64,000 nt of DNA from JADJPG01 sp964491875 (GTDB lineage: Bacteria > Verrucomicrobiota > Verrucomicrobiia > Limisphaerales > JADJPG01): contig CAZBIC010000002.1 of assembly GCA_964491875.1 (NCBI GenBank), forward strand, positions 62,001 to 126,000. Direction: 5' to 3'. The notes beneath the pieces are model-generated. The model did not search any database, was not told the DNA's origin, and was given only the letters and a program-made list of their open reading frames with translations. A program made the translations under genes and the position numbers. Shown here in pieces: positions 16,244-23,618 of the stretch. Every line of letters begins with the position of its first letter. The stretch's first letter is position 1.

Positions 16244-17311
16244 TTAGCGAACTTGATTGCGAGAAGTGGCAATGAGATCGCGGACAGCTTTGTCGCCGGT
16301 GATGTCGTCACCGGGACGCCCGCGCGCGGAGCGGGGCGGCAGTCCGCTGCCAGCAATGATAATGGCCCCAGCGCTCCCCATGCCGCTGGCGAGCGAGGCC
16401 GTGCTAAGAACGGCCGCCACGCCCGCCGTGGCGGCGGTGACAAGCGGGCGGCCAATCGGCGCGGCGACCGCAGCGGCTCCCGCCGTAGTCGCGGCCGTTT
16501 GGATGAAGGTTCCGATGCCGCCTCCCAGGAGCAGACTGCCCGCGTCCGCTCCATGCGTGAGAACCTTCGTGATGATGATGGGCGCGGCGCAGGTGCTGAA
16601 CAGGGTCCAGAAACTCAGGACGGCGAGGCCGATCAAATTTTGCAGTGAGTAGAGCGTTGAGGTCGGATCAATCGCGAGAAACGATTGGTCGGTCATGAAG
16701 TCTAGGATGCCCTGCGAGATGAGCGCGGCGGCACCCCAGCCCAGCGGCCAGAGCAGCACGCCGATGAGATTGAGCAGATACCGATTTCCAACGCCGCTCA
16801 AGGCGGGCACGGCGATGAAGCCGATGAGAATGGGCGAGAGAGCATAGCCGATGTTGAGGATGATTTTCTGAAAGACGTAGGCCCAGAAGATGAGCAGTGA
16901 AGCCCCGAACGCGACCAGCCACAGAACCCCGCCGATGATGGCGTTGACCACGCCGGACGTGCCGTTGGCGATGATGTCCCACAGCCCCGTCGTCTCGGTT
17001 TCCGAGTGTTTGATTTTCAGCGTCTCCTGGTAGGCCGCGTAGATCTGATCGGGATTGGCCTTGAGAGTGTCCGTGACGGTGGTCGCCACGATACCTTGAA
17101 CTTGATCGCCCCACTGCGGCAGGAAAACCAGCAGGGACATTACCACAGTGATGCGGATGAAGTGTCGCATCCACGCGCGCGGCGACGGCCTCCTCATCGC
17201 CATCATGATGATGCCGACAATGACGAGCATGTAGGCCGCGACCAGCAGCACGACGCGCAAGTCGGCGCAGCGTTGCAGGAAGGTCGGAAACAGTGCGTTG
17301 AAGGAAGCCAT
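16244..17311 (-). CDS. trbL: T4SS polytopic channel protein TrbL/VirB6
   Basis: A 355-residue polytopic protein with about seven or eight hydrophobic helices (for example around residues 20-38, 55-68, 120-150, 155-175, 185-205 and 225-245) and an Ala/Gly-rich C-terminal tail ending in polar sequence. This topology and its place between TrbJ and TrbF identify TrbL/VirB6, the inner-membrane channel component. Sequence alone would only say multi-pass membrane protein; the operon settles the name. Confidence 0.8.
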   Translation of the reverse strand: MASFNALFPTFLQRCADLRVVLLVAAYMLVIVGIIMMAMRRPSPRAWMRHFIRITVVMSLLVFLPQWGDQVQGIVATTVTDTLKANPDQIYAAYQETLKIKHSETETTGLWDIIANGTSGVVNAIIGGVLWLVAFGASLLIFWAYVFQKIILNIGYALSPILIGFIAVPALSGVGNRYLLNLIGVLLWPLGWGAAALISQGILDFMTDQSFLAIDPTSTLYSLQNLIGLAVLSFWTLFSTCAAPIIITKVLTHGADAGSLLLGGGIGTFIQTAATTAGAAAVAAPIGRPLVTAATAGVAAVLSTASLASGMGSAGAIIIAGSGLPPRSARGRPGDDITGDKAVRDLIATSRNQVR

Positions 17312-17338
17312 ATGCCGGGGCGTGTTGAGATGACGTCG

Positions 17339-18136
17339 TTACTTTGGAAACGTCGTGGGTGCGTCGAGCAAACGAAAGGTCTTGCCGTAATTGCCCAACG
17401 CCTCGCTGAACGCGGCGGACTGCTGCTCCTTGATTGCCTGCGCCTGCTTGCGTTCGTCGTTGCGGTTCTCGATGTCTTGCACGAGCGAATTGGCCAACGC
17501 CTCGCCTGTCTCGTGCTCCGTGCCGGCAAGCGCGGCAGAGAGTCCGGTCAATGTGGCGCTGAGTTTCTGGACTTCGGCGTCAGTCGTCGCGCCGCGCAGT
17601 TGCTCCAGTGTGGCGGCAATCTCCTTCTTCAACTGTGCCCGCCGGGCGGCGGTATTCGTGGAGACGGTCTGGTAGTTCGCGGTCGCGGCATTGACGGCGG
17701 CGAAAGGCCGGAAGGCATCAGCGTCGCGGGGGACAGTTTTGCCCTTGGGCGTCACGAACGATTCGCCGATCGTATTGTAGAGTTCCTGAGCGTTGTACGT
17801 CAGAGCGGCGGCGCCGTCCGCCGCTTGGATGATTTCACCCAGCGATTCGCCGAGTTCGGTGCGCCGCAAATCAGTCACGAGTGGCGCGATGGTGGAGACG
17901 ACAATTCTCTTCGGGTCGCCAAACAGATCCTCGTAGTGCTTGAATTCGTTGAGCTGATCGGTGAGTGCCTGAATCTGCTGCACCTGGTTGTTGATGACCT
18001 CGACGAACTTGGCGATCTCCTGCGCCGTGTTGAGAATCCCCTGAATGTTGCTGGCCGGGTCATAAACAATCCACTGCGCGCGAGCCGAACTCGTGACGGC
18101 CACAGTGATCAATGTGAGTGCGATGAGTTTTTTCAT
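17339..18136 (-). CDS. trbJ: T4SS protein TrbJ/VirB5
   Basis: A 265-residue secreted protein with a cleavable signal (first 20 residues, ending SSARA). The start of the mature part, QWIVYDPASNIQGIL, followed by a long helical region (KFVEVINNQVQQIQALTDQL), is typical of TrbJ/VirB5, the minor pilus-tip component. The remainder is a long alpha-helical hairpin. It sits between the lipoprotein gene and TrbL as in Ti-type trb operons (E, J, K, L, F, G, H, I). Confidence 0.85.
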   Translation of the reverse strand: MKKLIALTLITVAVTSSARAQWIVYDPASNIQGILNTAQEIAKFVEVINNQVQQIQALTDQLNEFKHYEDLFGDPKRIVVSTIAPLVTDLRRTELGESLGEIIQAADGAAALTYNAQELYNTIGESFVTPKGKTVPRDADAFRPFAAVNAATANYQTVSTNTAARRAQLKKEIAATLEQLRGATTDAEVQKLSATLTGLSAALAGTEHETGEALANSLVQDIENRNDERKQAQAIKEQQSAAFSEALGNYGKTFRLLDAPTTFPK

Positions 18137-18170
18137 GTTGTGTCCTTTCGTTGGTTGGCTGGTATGCCTG

Positions 18171-18578
18171 TTATTCTTCGATGCGGAGGTATTTGGTTGA
18201 GGATTTGAAAATCACGCCGTCGATGCGTTGTTCGGGAAGCTGGACCTCGTAGAGCCGCACGTTGTCCACGCGGTTACGCGGCTTCTGCATGTCCACGTAG
18301 AGCCAATACTGCTGCTTCACCGCGTCACTGCGACCCTTCTCGTAGCCGGTGACGTATGCCTTTTCGGACTGCTTTCTAGCGGCGTAGTGAAGTCCTTCAC
18401 TCAGTATCACACCGCCGGCGGCACCCGCCGCGGTCGCGACAGGATTTCCGTCCGAAAGCTCGTGGGCGAGAACTGCGCCGCCAGCGCCGAGACCAACATC
18501 GCTGATGGTTCTCGTGGCGGCGCAGCCGGTGAGGAGGGCTATGGAAGCTATGGGAAGGATGAGGCTGTGAAGATTCAT
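18171..18578 (-). CDS. lipoprotein with glycine zipper in the trb operon
   Basis: A 135-residue lipoprotein: signal with lipobox LLTGC (Cys about residue 19). A Gly/Ala-rich hydrophobic segment follows (GLGAGGAVLAHEL and ATAAGAAGGVILSEG, glycine-zipper-like), then a polar C-terminal domain. It lies between TrbE (4-bp overlap) and TrbJ. In Trb operons a small lipoprotein in this area (TrbK) mediates entry exclusion, but length and zipper differ, so a VirB7-like structural role is equally possible. Confidence 0.65.
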   Translation of the reverse strand: MNLHSLILPIASIALLTGCAATRTISDVGLGAGGAVLAHELSDGNPVATAAGAAGGVILSEGLHYAARKQSEKAYVTGYEKGRSDAVKQQYWLYVDMQKPRNRVDNVRLYEVQLPEQRIDGVIFKSSTKYLRIEE

Positions 18579-21352
18579 ACGGGTGAGTTGTTCTTGGTTT
18601 GTTCAGTCGAGCTGTCGCGATTCGCGTGAGCAATGATGCCCTCCACGATATTCTGGCTGGCACGGAGTTCGCGGGCGCGTTTGTCGAAATGTTCGCCGCT
18701 GGACGAACTGCAATAGAGCATCTCCGGCGACGCAATGTTGTGGGCCGTGCCGCAGATGTTCCGCACGGAGTCGGTGTGGAAGTAGGTGAACGGCGCGTAT
18801 TTCTGGCCGGGCTGATGGTCGGGCAGCGCGTAGTTCATGATCGCGTGCTGCGTGACCTCCGGGAGCGCGATGTCTTTCGACATGTCCTCCAGGTCCGTCC
18901 GGTCGTTCTGCCGCATGATGTAGAACTGGCGCGAATTCCCGAACACGGCCGAGCGGATGCGCGACTGCTTGAATCGTGCGTATTGCTGAACGATGGAGAT
19001 GTTCCAGCAGTTGAACTTCCGAAGCTGCGCGTAACTCTCCTGGACGATTTCCTGCCCGCCGGGGATATCGAGGAACCGGGCGACTTCCTCGTACACGTTC
19101 CGCTTCCTGAGAGCGCGCGGTAGCGTGATGATGTGCTTGCGCGCGTGATTCGTGATGAGGAAGCCGGCGGCGGATTTGAGTTCCTTCGCCGACTCCGGGA
19201 TGTAGCCCAACTCGAAGTGGGCGATCTTGCCCGTGAGCGAGATGTTCGTCACCCCGTCGAACAGGCAGCCGTAATTGCCGTCGCGACACCACGGCAGAAG
19301 CAGCGTGGCGATCTCCATGATTTGATCGCGCTCCGCGCCCATCGGATCGAGCATCATCAACTCTTGGAGCATCCGGTGCGTCGGAAAATCCTCCGGCGCG
19401 AAGTAAGCGAAAGAGAGATTGCGGACTTCCTTGCTGGTCTTGGGGTCTTTCAGGAATCTCAGGACTGTCCCTTCGTCGAAGCGGGCCAGGTATTCGCGGC
19501 CCCATTCGTTGAAGGTGAATCCCGCCTGGGACGGTATGAGTCCAGACCTCGCCTGGTCGCGGAAGTCCGCAAAAGTTTCGAGAGTGGTCGCGCCGGGCGG
19601 CATCTTCTCGGCGCGGAACTGCTGAAGCGCCAGCGCGTGGCGGGCGATGTTCTGCAACTCTGCGTGCCGCTTCTTGCACCAGTCCTGGAACGAGTCCTCG
19701 TAGAGCAGGCTGATGTATTTGGCGATCTGCGCCTGCCGGAGCATCTGCTTGTCCTCCTGCGCGCTGGTGCCAATCATGCGCGCGACCAGCGCGGTCGCGG
19801 CGGAGAGATGGTCGGGCGTGAGCGGAAGCCCTTTCGTGTCGAGGTAATTGATGGTCAGGTCGCCATCGGGATGAATGATGATGGGCCGCGCGCCCTCCTC
19901 GACCGTCGCGGTGTAAATGCCGTAGCTAAGTCCCTCCTCGATGATCACGGTGTAAGCGAAGTAACCCTCCGTCTGCGAAAGTAGGTCGCACATCGTCACC
20001 GACTTCCCTGCGCCGGACATGCCGAGCAACACCGCGTGCTGCGGAGACTTGTTGTCGTCCGAGCCGGAGAACGTCTCGATGCCAATGAGATTGTGCGCCG
20101 GCCCATCGTAAATGGCTTCCGCCGTTGCCAGGTGTCCGGCGAACGTGCTGGTCAGCGGCAGCATGTCGGCGAGATAGCGATGCTCCGCGTAGAGTTTGCG
20201 ATGGTCGTAACGGCCCCACGTCCAGCCTGGCCACGTCTGGAAGAACAGATTCTTGGAGGTCGTCGGCAAGTTCGCCTCGAAATACTGCGCCGCATTCATG
20301 GACTGAATGGCGTTCTTGAGCGCCGCGGCCTTGGCGTTCAGACCTTCCTTCGATTTGTCCCAGACACGGACGATGAAGCTGGCGTTGAACGGAATGCTCT
20401 GCCCCTGCATCAGTGCATGAATCTTCCGCTGCTTTTTCTCCATCACGGTGAGCAACGAAATCTTCTTTTCGCTTGCGTAATCGCCAGCCACGCGGTCGTG
20501 CGCCTTCTCCTCCTTGGAAATTTCCTTTGTGACTGGAAGCGGATCGATGTTGACCGTGACGGTGTAATCGAGCAGGCGAAGGTTCGTGAGGCGCTGAATG
20601 ATTCCGGGATAGGTCGTACGCGGCCAGCGCGTCAGAACGATGACGGAGTGATAGTGGCCATCAAGGAAGAATCCGAAGTCGGACTGACCGTTACCTTCCG
20701 AATGCCAGCAGTTCTCCTGAATCGAAAGTTCCGGCTCGAATGACTCGAACGGATCGAAGTCGAAGCGGTCGTTAAAGGATGGATTAAGAAAGCGTGCGTA
20801 GTGCCGGAGATGGTCGGCATCGACCATTGGCATGATGCGTGTGCCGGTGTTCGAGAAGATCTCCAGGAGTAACCGATGGGCGTGTTCGTACTCCGTCACG
20901 AGCTGGTCGAGCAACGTCGCGTAGTAGTCGCGTCGGCCCTTGCCGGTTTGCACCAGCTTGGGTGTGTTCTCAAGGGAGCGTGTGACGTAGAGAACGACTC
21001 GCTGACGACGAAGCTTCCGTTCCGTCATCGCCTGCCAGAAACGGGCGAACCGTTCGTTGCGTGTTCGCTTCGTCCATAGGTTCGACATCTTTTCCGTCTC
21101 CAACTGGTAGCGGAGCAGTTCCGTCTTGTAGTCCGAATCGCAGAAGTATTGCACTTGGAGCCGCTGGTTTTCATGCAGCGACGCGAGCAGGAGACAAATC
21201 TGCTCCTGAAAATCGTTGAGGTCAGCGATGGGACTGTTCGTGAGGTCAGGGGCTTCAAGCACGAAACCCTTCGCCACGTAACCACCGCGTCGGAGATGAT
21301 TGAAGACAATCAAGTCGCGGACGAAGAAACCGTTGGGTGGACGCTCGAACAT
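18575..21352 (-). CDS. trbE: T4SS ATPase TrbE/VirB4
   Basis: A 925-residue ATPase that powers pilus assembly and transfer. Walker A is clear (LLGMSGAGKSVTMCDLL, about residue 440-455). The usual Walker B DEAW-like segment appears as RNVYEEVARFL, with Glu in place of the common Asp, and is followed by the Gln-containing motif region (NISIVQQYARF). Length is near the upper range for VirB4 proteins. It is followed without a gap by the lipoprotein gene and preceded by a 89-residue gene 3 bp away. Confidence 0.9.
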   Translation of the reverse strand: MFERPPNGFFVRDLIVFNHLRRGGYVAKGFVLEAPDLTNSPIADLNDFQEQICLLLASLHENQRLQVQYFCDSDYKTELLRYQLETEKMSNLWTKRTRNERFARFWQAMTERKLRRQRVVLYVTRSLENTPKLVQTGKGRRDYYATLLDQLVTEYEHAHRLLLEIFSNTGTRIMPMVDADHLRHYARFLNPSFNDRFDFDPFESFEPELSIQENCWHSEGNGQSDFGFFLDGHYHSVIVLTRWPRTTYPGIIQRLTNLRLLDYTVTVNIDPLPVTKEISKEEKAHDRVAGDYASEKKISLLTVMEKKQRKIHALMQGQSIPFNASFIVRVWDKSKEGLNAKAAALKNAIQSMNAAQYFEANLPTTSKNLFFQTWPGWTWGRYDHRKLYAEHRYLADMLPLTSTFAGHLATAEAIYDGPAHNLIGIETFSGSDDNKSPQHAVLLGMSGAGKSVTMCDLLSQTEGYFAYTVIIEEGLSYGIYTATVEEGARPIIIHPDGDLTINYLDTKGLPLTPDHLSAATALVARMIGTSAQEDKQMLRQAQIAKYISLLYEDSFQDWCKKRHAELQNIARHALALQQFRAEKMPPGATTLETFADFRDQARSGLIPSQAGFTFNEWGREYLARFDEGTVLRFLKDPKTSKEVRNLSFAYFAPEDFPTHRMLQELMMLDPMGAERDQIMEIATLLLPWCRDGNYGCLFDGVTNISLTGKIAHFELGYIPESAKELKSAAGFLITNHARKHIITLPRALRKRNVYEEVARFLDIPGGQEIVQESYAQLRKFNCWNISIVQQYARFKQSRIRSAVFGNSRQFYIMRQNDRTDLEDMSKDIALPEVTQHAIMNYALPDHQPGQKYAPFTYFHTDSVRNICGTAHNIASPEMLYCSSSSGEHFDKRARELRASQNIVEGIIAHANRDSSTEQTKNNSPV

Positions 21353-21355
21353 GAT

Positions 21356-21625
21356 TCAGAGAGAGGGTTTGATGGTGACGACACCCGGCCTGTGGCCACG
21401 GTTGATTTTGATCATGAGGCGCTCGACGCCTTCGCAGTCACTCACGAGTTGATGCACGGTGCGGGCCTTGCCGACTTCGTTCGTCGCGATGTATGACTCG
21501 CGGACATGATTCAACGCCCGTTCCATGTGGGCGCGAGCGTTCGGGTCGAGGTCGTGGCGATGAAGGTTTTCGCGCAGCGCGCTTTCGGCATTATTCAACA
21601 CTTCGAGGATGGTATGGCCGGCCAT
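21356..21625 (-). CDS. small soluble protein between trbD and trbE
   Basis: An 89-residue, charged, largely helical protein with no signal or membrane span (start MAGHTILEVLNNAESALRE). It is inserted between TrbD and TrbE with 3-bp gaps on each side, so it is translated with the secretion genes. No family recognised. The tight spacing and protein-like composition make it very likely real. It may be a chaperone or regulator specific to this transfer system. Confidence 0.65.
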   Translation of the reverse strand: MAGHTILEVLNNAESALRENLHRHDLDPNARAHMERALNHVRESYIATNEVGKARTVHQLVSDCEGVERLMIKINRGHRPGVVTIKPSL

Positions 21626-21628
21626 AGG

Positions 21629-21970
21629 TCAGTTCGTGGTGAGTGGATGCTTGAGAAGTGAGCAGCGGCCCGGCTCTGGGGCGAAGCCGCTGCCCGTGAA
21701 CAGGCGTTCGACCACATCGCGGTCGTAACCAGGCGGCTTGCCTTGTCGCAGTCCGTAGATATAGGCGAGCGCGAGTAAGACCGGTACTGCCGCCCCGACG
21801 GATGAGATGAGTAGGCTGGCCTTCACCGCGACGATGAGAAGAAAGAACACCGTGATGCCGGCCCCCAAACCTCCAACGAGATACCAGAACAAATTGCCTT
21901 CAAGCCCCCACGTCTTGCCTTGGGAATCCGAAGCCGCGTTGGTGTCGGTGAGTCTGAGTTCGGTCTTCAT
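21629..21970 (-). CDS. trbD: T4SS inner-membrane protein TrbD/VirB3
   Basis: A 113-residue protein with two adjacent hydrophobic helices (about residues 28-50 and 52-72) and a cytoplasmic C-terminus ending in a Gly/Pro-rich segment (GLRQGKPPGYDRD). This is the size and topology of VirB3/TrbD, which works with VirB4 at the inner membrane. The ATG at 21970 overlaps the stop of the upstream 50-residue gene (ATGA), which decides the start over a longer in-frame extension. Confidence 0.8.
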   Translation of the reverse strand: MKTELRLTDTNAASDSQGKTWGLEGNLFWYLVGGLGAGITVFFLLIVAVKASLLISSVGAAVPVLLALAYIYGLRQGKPPGYDRDVVERLFTGSGFAPEPGRCSLLKHPLTTN

Positions 21971-22119
21971 GGCGTACTGAGTATTCGGGCGAGCATGGGT
22001 GCGAGTGGAAAACCAAGTTTGCAGAGCAGCCAAACGAGGAGCGAGGCGGTGACGGCGATGATGACGAGCCAGGTCACAATTCGCTTCTCCGCGTTTGGGC
22101 TGCTCTGCGTTGGCTTCAT
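21967..22119 (-). CDS. 50-residue single-span membrane protein
   Basis: A short gene encoding 50 residues (MKPTQSSPNAEKRIVTWLVI at the start). One transmembrane helix covers about residues 15-33, then a short tail. Its stop overlaps the TrbD start by 4 bp (ATGA), and its start overlaps the TrbC stop by 1 bp (TGATG), so it fills the gap between pilin and TrbD exactly. That perfect fit is the main evidence that it is real. Function unknown; probably a small inner-membrane accessory of the pilus system. Confidence 0.65.
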   Translation of the reverse strand: MKPTQSSPNAEKRIVTWLVIIAVTASLLVWLLCKLGFPLAPMLARILSTP

Positions 22120-22502
22120 CAGAACGCGCCCACGCCAACCGTCGAGTTGGTGTCGAGGCCGAAGATTTTGAAGAACGCGAAGGCGACGGCGGGCGCGGCA
22201 GCAATCACCGCGCCGCCGATGATGGAGAGTTTACCGGTGTCCACGTCACCGCGCCGGATGGCGAAACCGCCGGCGATGACCGCTGCGATGCCGAGGACGA
22301 AACCAAAGAGCATGATGACAGCGAGGCTGTTGCTGATGCCGGTCTTGAGTTCGGTCGAGCCGAACGCTTGAGCGAAGGCGCTGGTGGAGTTGAGAACGAC
22401 TACGGCTGCCAGCAGCAAGGCGGTCCGAAGGCGTGGATTGACACAGAGAGCCACGGCGAGGCCGCGTCCGGTTCTACGAAGGGGTTCAGTGAGTGTTTTC
22501 AT
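22119..22502 (-). CDS. trbC: T4SS major pilin TrbC/VirB2
   Basis: A 127-residue prepilin. A long N-terminal signal region ends near STSAFAQA (about residue 45), then two hydrophobic helices (about residues 60-80 and 93-112) separated by a short charged loop (RRGDVDTG), the hallmark of VirB2/TrbC pilins. It is the first gene of the minus-strand secretion operon. The ATG at 22502 is preferred to further upstream starts because those would extend through the palindrome at 22592. The promoter should lie in the 141-bp divergent gap shared with the AAA+ gene. Confidence 0.8.
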   Translation of the reverse strand: MKTLTEPLRRTGRGLAVALCVNPRLRTALLLAAVVVLNSTSAFAQAFGSTELKTGISNSLAVIMLFGFVLGIAAVIAGGFAIRRGDVDTGKLSIIGGAVIAAAPAVAFAFFKIFGLDTNSTVGVGAF

Positions 22503-22591
22503 TTGATGGGCGTTACAGTTTTCGTTTTTGCGTCGGAGGCACCGTGCTTCCGAATCGTCGCGTGAAGTTCTATCAGTGCGCGGGACGCGCG

Positions 22592-22610
22592 TTGTGCCCG
22601 ATGGGCACAA
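22592..22610. promoter_or_regulatory. second copy of the TTGTGCCC palindrome, candidate operator
   Basis: TTGTGCCCGATGGGCACAA, an 8-bp inverted repeat around GAT, differs from the copy at 3188-3206 in one base. It lies 33 bp before the start of the AAA+ ATPase gene and 89 bp upstream of trbC, in the divergent promoter region. A regulator bound here could control both the secretion operon and the AAA+/methylase-helicase operon together with the genes at 3239 onward. Confidence 0.7.
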
Positions 22611-22643
22611 TCGTCGGGCGATGTTTCGGTAAGAATTGGCGGC

Positions 22644-23558
22644 ATGAAAACGCCGTGCTCCACCGACGAACTGAAACGCCTTCACGAACTGGAGGAGGAA
22701 CTCCCGCGTGAGATTCGCGGACAAGCTCACGTCCTGCCGCGCATCATGTCGGTGCTGCGACGCGGACAGTTGGGCTTACGAAAGCCGGGTCGTCCGCGTG
22801 GAAGTTTCTTGAAGCTCGGTCCCACCGGCACCGGCAAGACGGAATCAACGATGGTCTTCACGCGCCGACTGTTTGCCACCGACGCGCTCATCCGGCTGGA
22901 CATGTCGGAGTATCAAACGCAGGCAAGCCTGGGCGTGCTCATCGGTTCGCAGCCTGGCGAGTGTGGCTATCTGGGAATGGAACGACAGCGCGTTCAGGAG
23001 GGTACGCTGCTCCTCGATGAAATCGAGAAGGCCCATCCACGCGTGCTCGACATCTGTCTGCAACTACTCGACGCCGCGCGCGTGACGCTGGCCAACGGGC
23101 AGACGCTTGATTTCTCGCCTTTCTATATCGCGCTCACTTCCAACATCGGCGCGGCGGAAGTTCTCGGCCTGCAATACTCCAGTGCCGCGACGCTGGAACG
23201 CCACGTCCTGAGCCGCGCGCAACAGACGCTTCGTCCCGAACTGTTTGCGCGCATTGACGAAGTGCTCGTCTTCCATCCGCTCAATTACGACGTGCAGTTA
23301 GAAATCGCGGAGAAGTTTCTTCAATCGGAACTGCAATTTCTCAAAGCGCAGGGTTACGCACTCGAAGCGGACGATACGATACTCGCGTTTCTTGTGAGGA
23401 AAGGATTCCACCCCAAGCTCGGCGCGCGACCCATGCGCAATGCGACGGAGCGATTGATCGGCGATGCCGTGGCCAAGAGCCTTCTGCTCGGAGGAAACGG
23501 TGTCGGAAAGCTGCAAGCCGCGGAGGACGGAGAATCCCTTCTGGTGACGACATCGTGA
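22644..23558 (+). CDS. stand-alone ClpB-D2-like AAA+ ATPase
   Basis: A 304-residue protein that corresponds to just the second AAA+ module of ClpA/ClpB/ClpC. It shows Walker A (GPTGTGKTESTMVF), the RLDMSEYQ strand, Walker B (GTLLLDEIEKAHP), sensor 1 (FYIALTSNIG), the Arg-finger region (RPELFARIDEVLVFHPL) and the small D2 domain (KGFHPKLGARPMRNA). It lacks the N-domain and D1. Such a protein would unfold or remodel proteins or complexes. It is divergent from the T4SS operon, which lacks a recognisable VirB11, and shares its promoter region and palindrome. Whether it replaces VirB11 is open. Confidence 0.85.
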   Translation: MKTPCSTDELKRLHELEEELPREIRGQAHVLPRIMSVLRRGQLGLRKPGRPRGSFLKLGPTGTGKTESTMVFTRRLFATDALIRLDMSEYQTQASLGVLIGSQPGECGYLGMERQRVQEGTLLLDEIEKAHPRVLDICLQLLDAARVTLANGQTLDFSPFYIALTSNIGAAEVLGLQYSSAATLERHVLSRAQQTLRPELFARIDEVLVFHPLNYDVQLEIAEKFLQSELQFLKAQGYALEADDTILAFLVRKGFHPKLGARPMRNATERLIGDAVAKSLLLGGNGVGKLQAAEDGESLLVTTS

Positions 23559-23618
23559 TGTCGCCGTCCACCTCCCATCTCCACATTGCGCGATACGTGA
23601 GTGCATCGCATACTTGAA

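Noticed and set aside
17006..18208. 400-codon + strand frame across trbL and trbJ
   Set aside because: Crosses two well-supported minus-strand genes and shows antisense composition.
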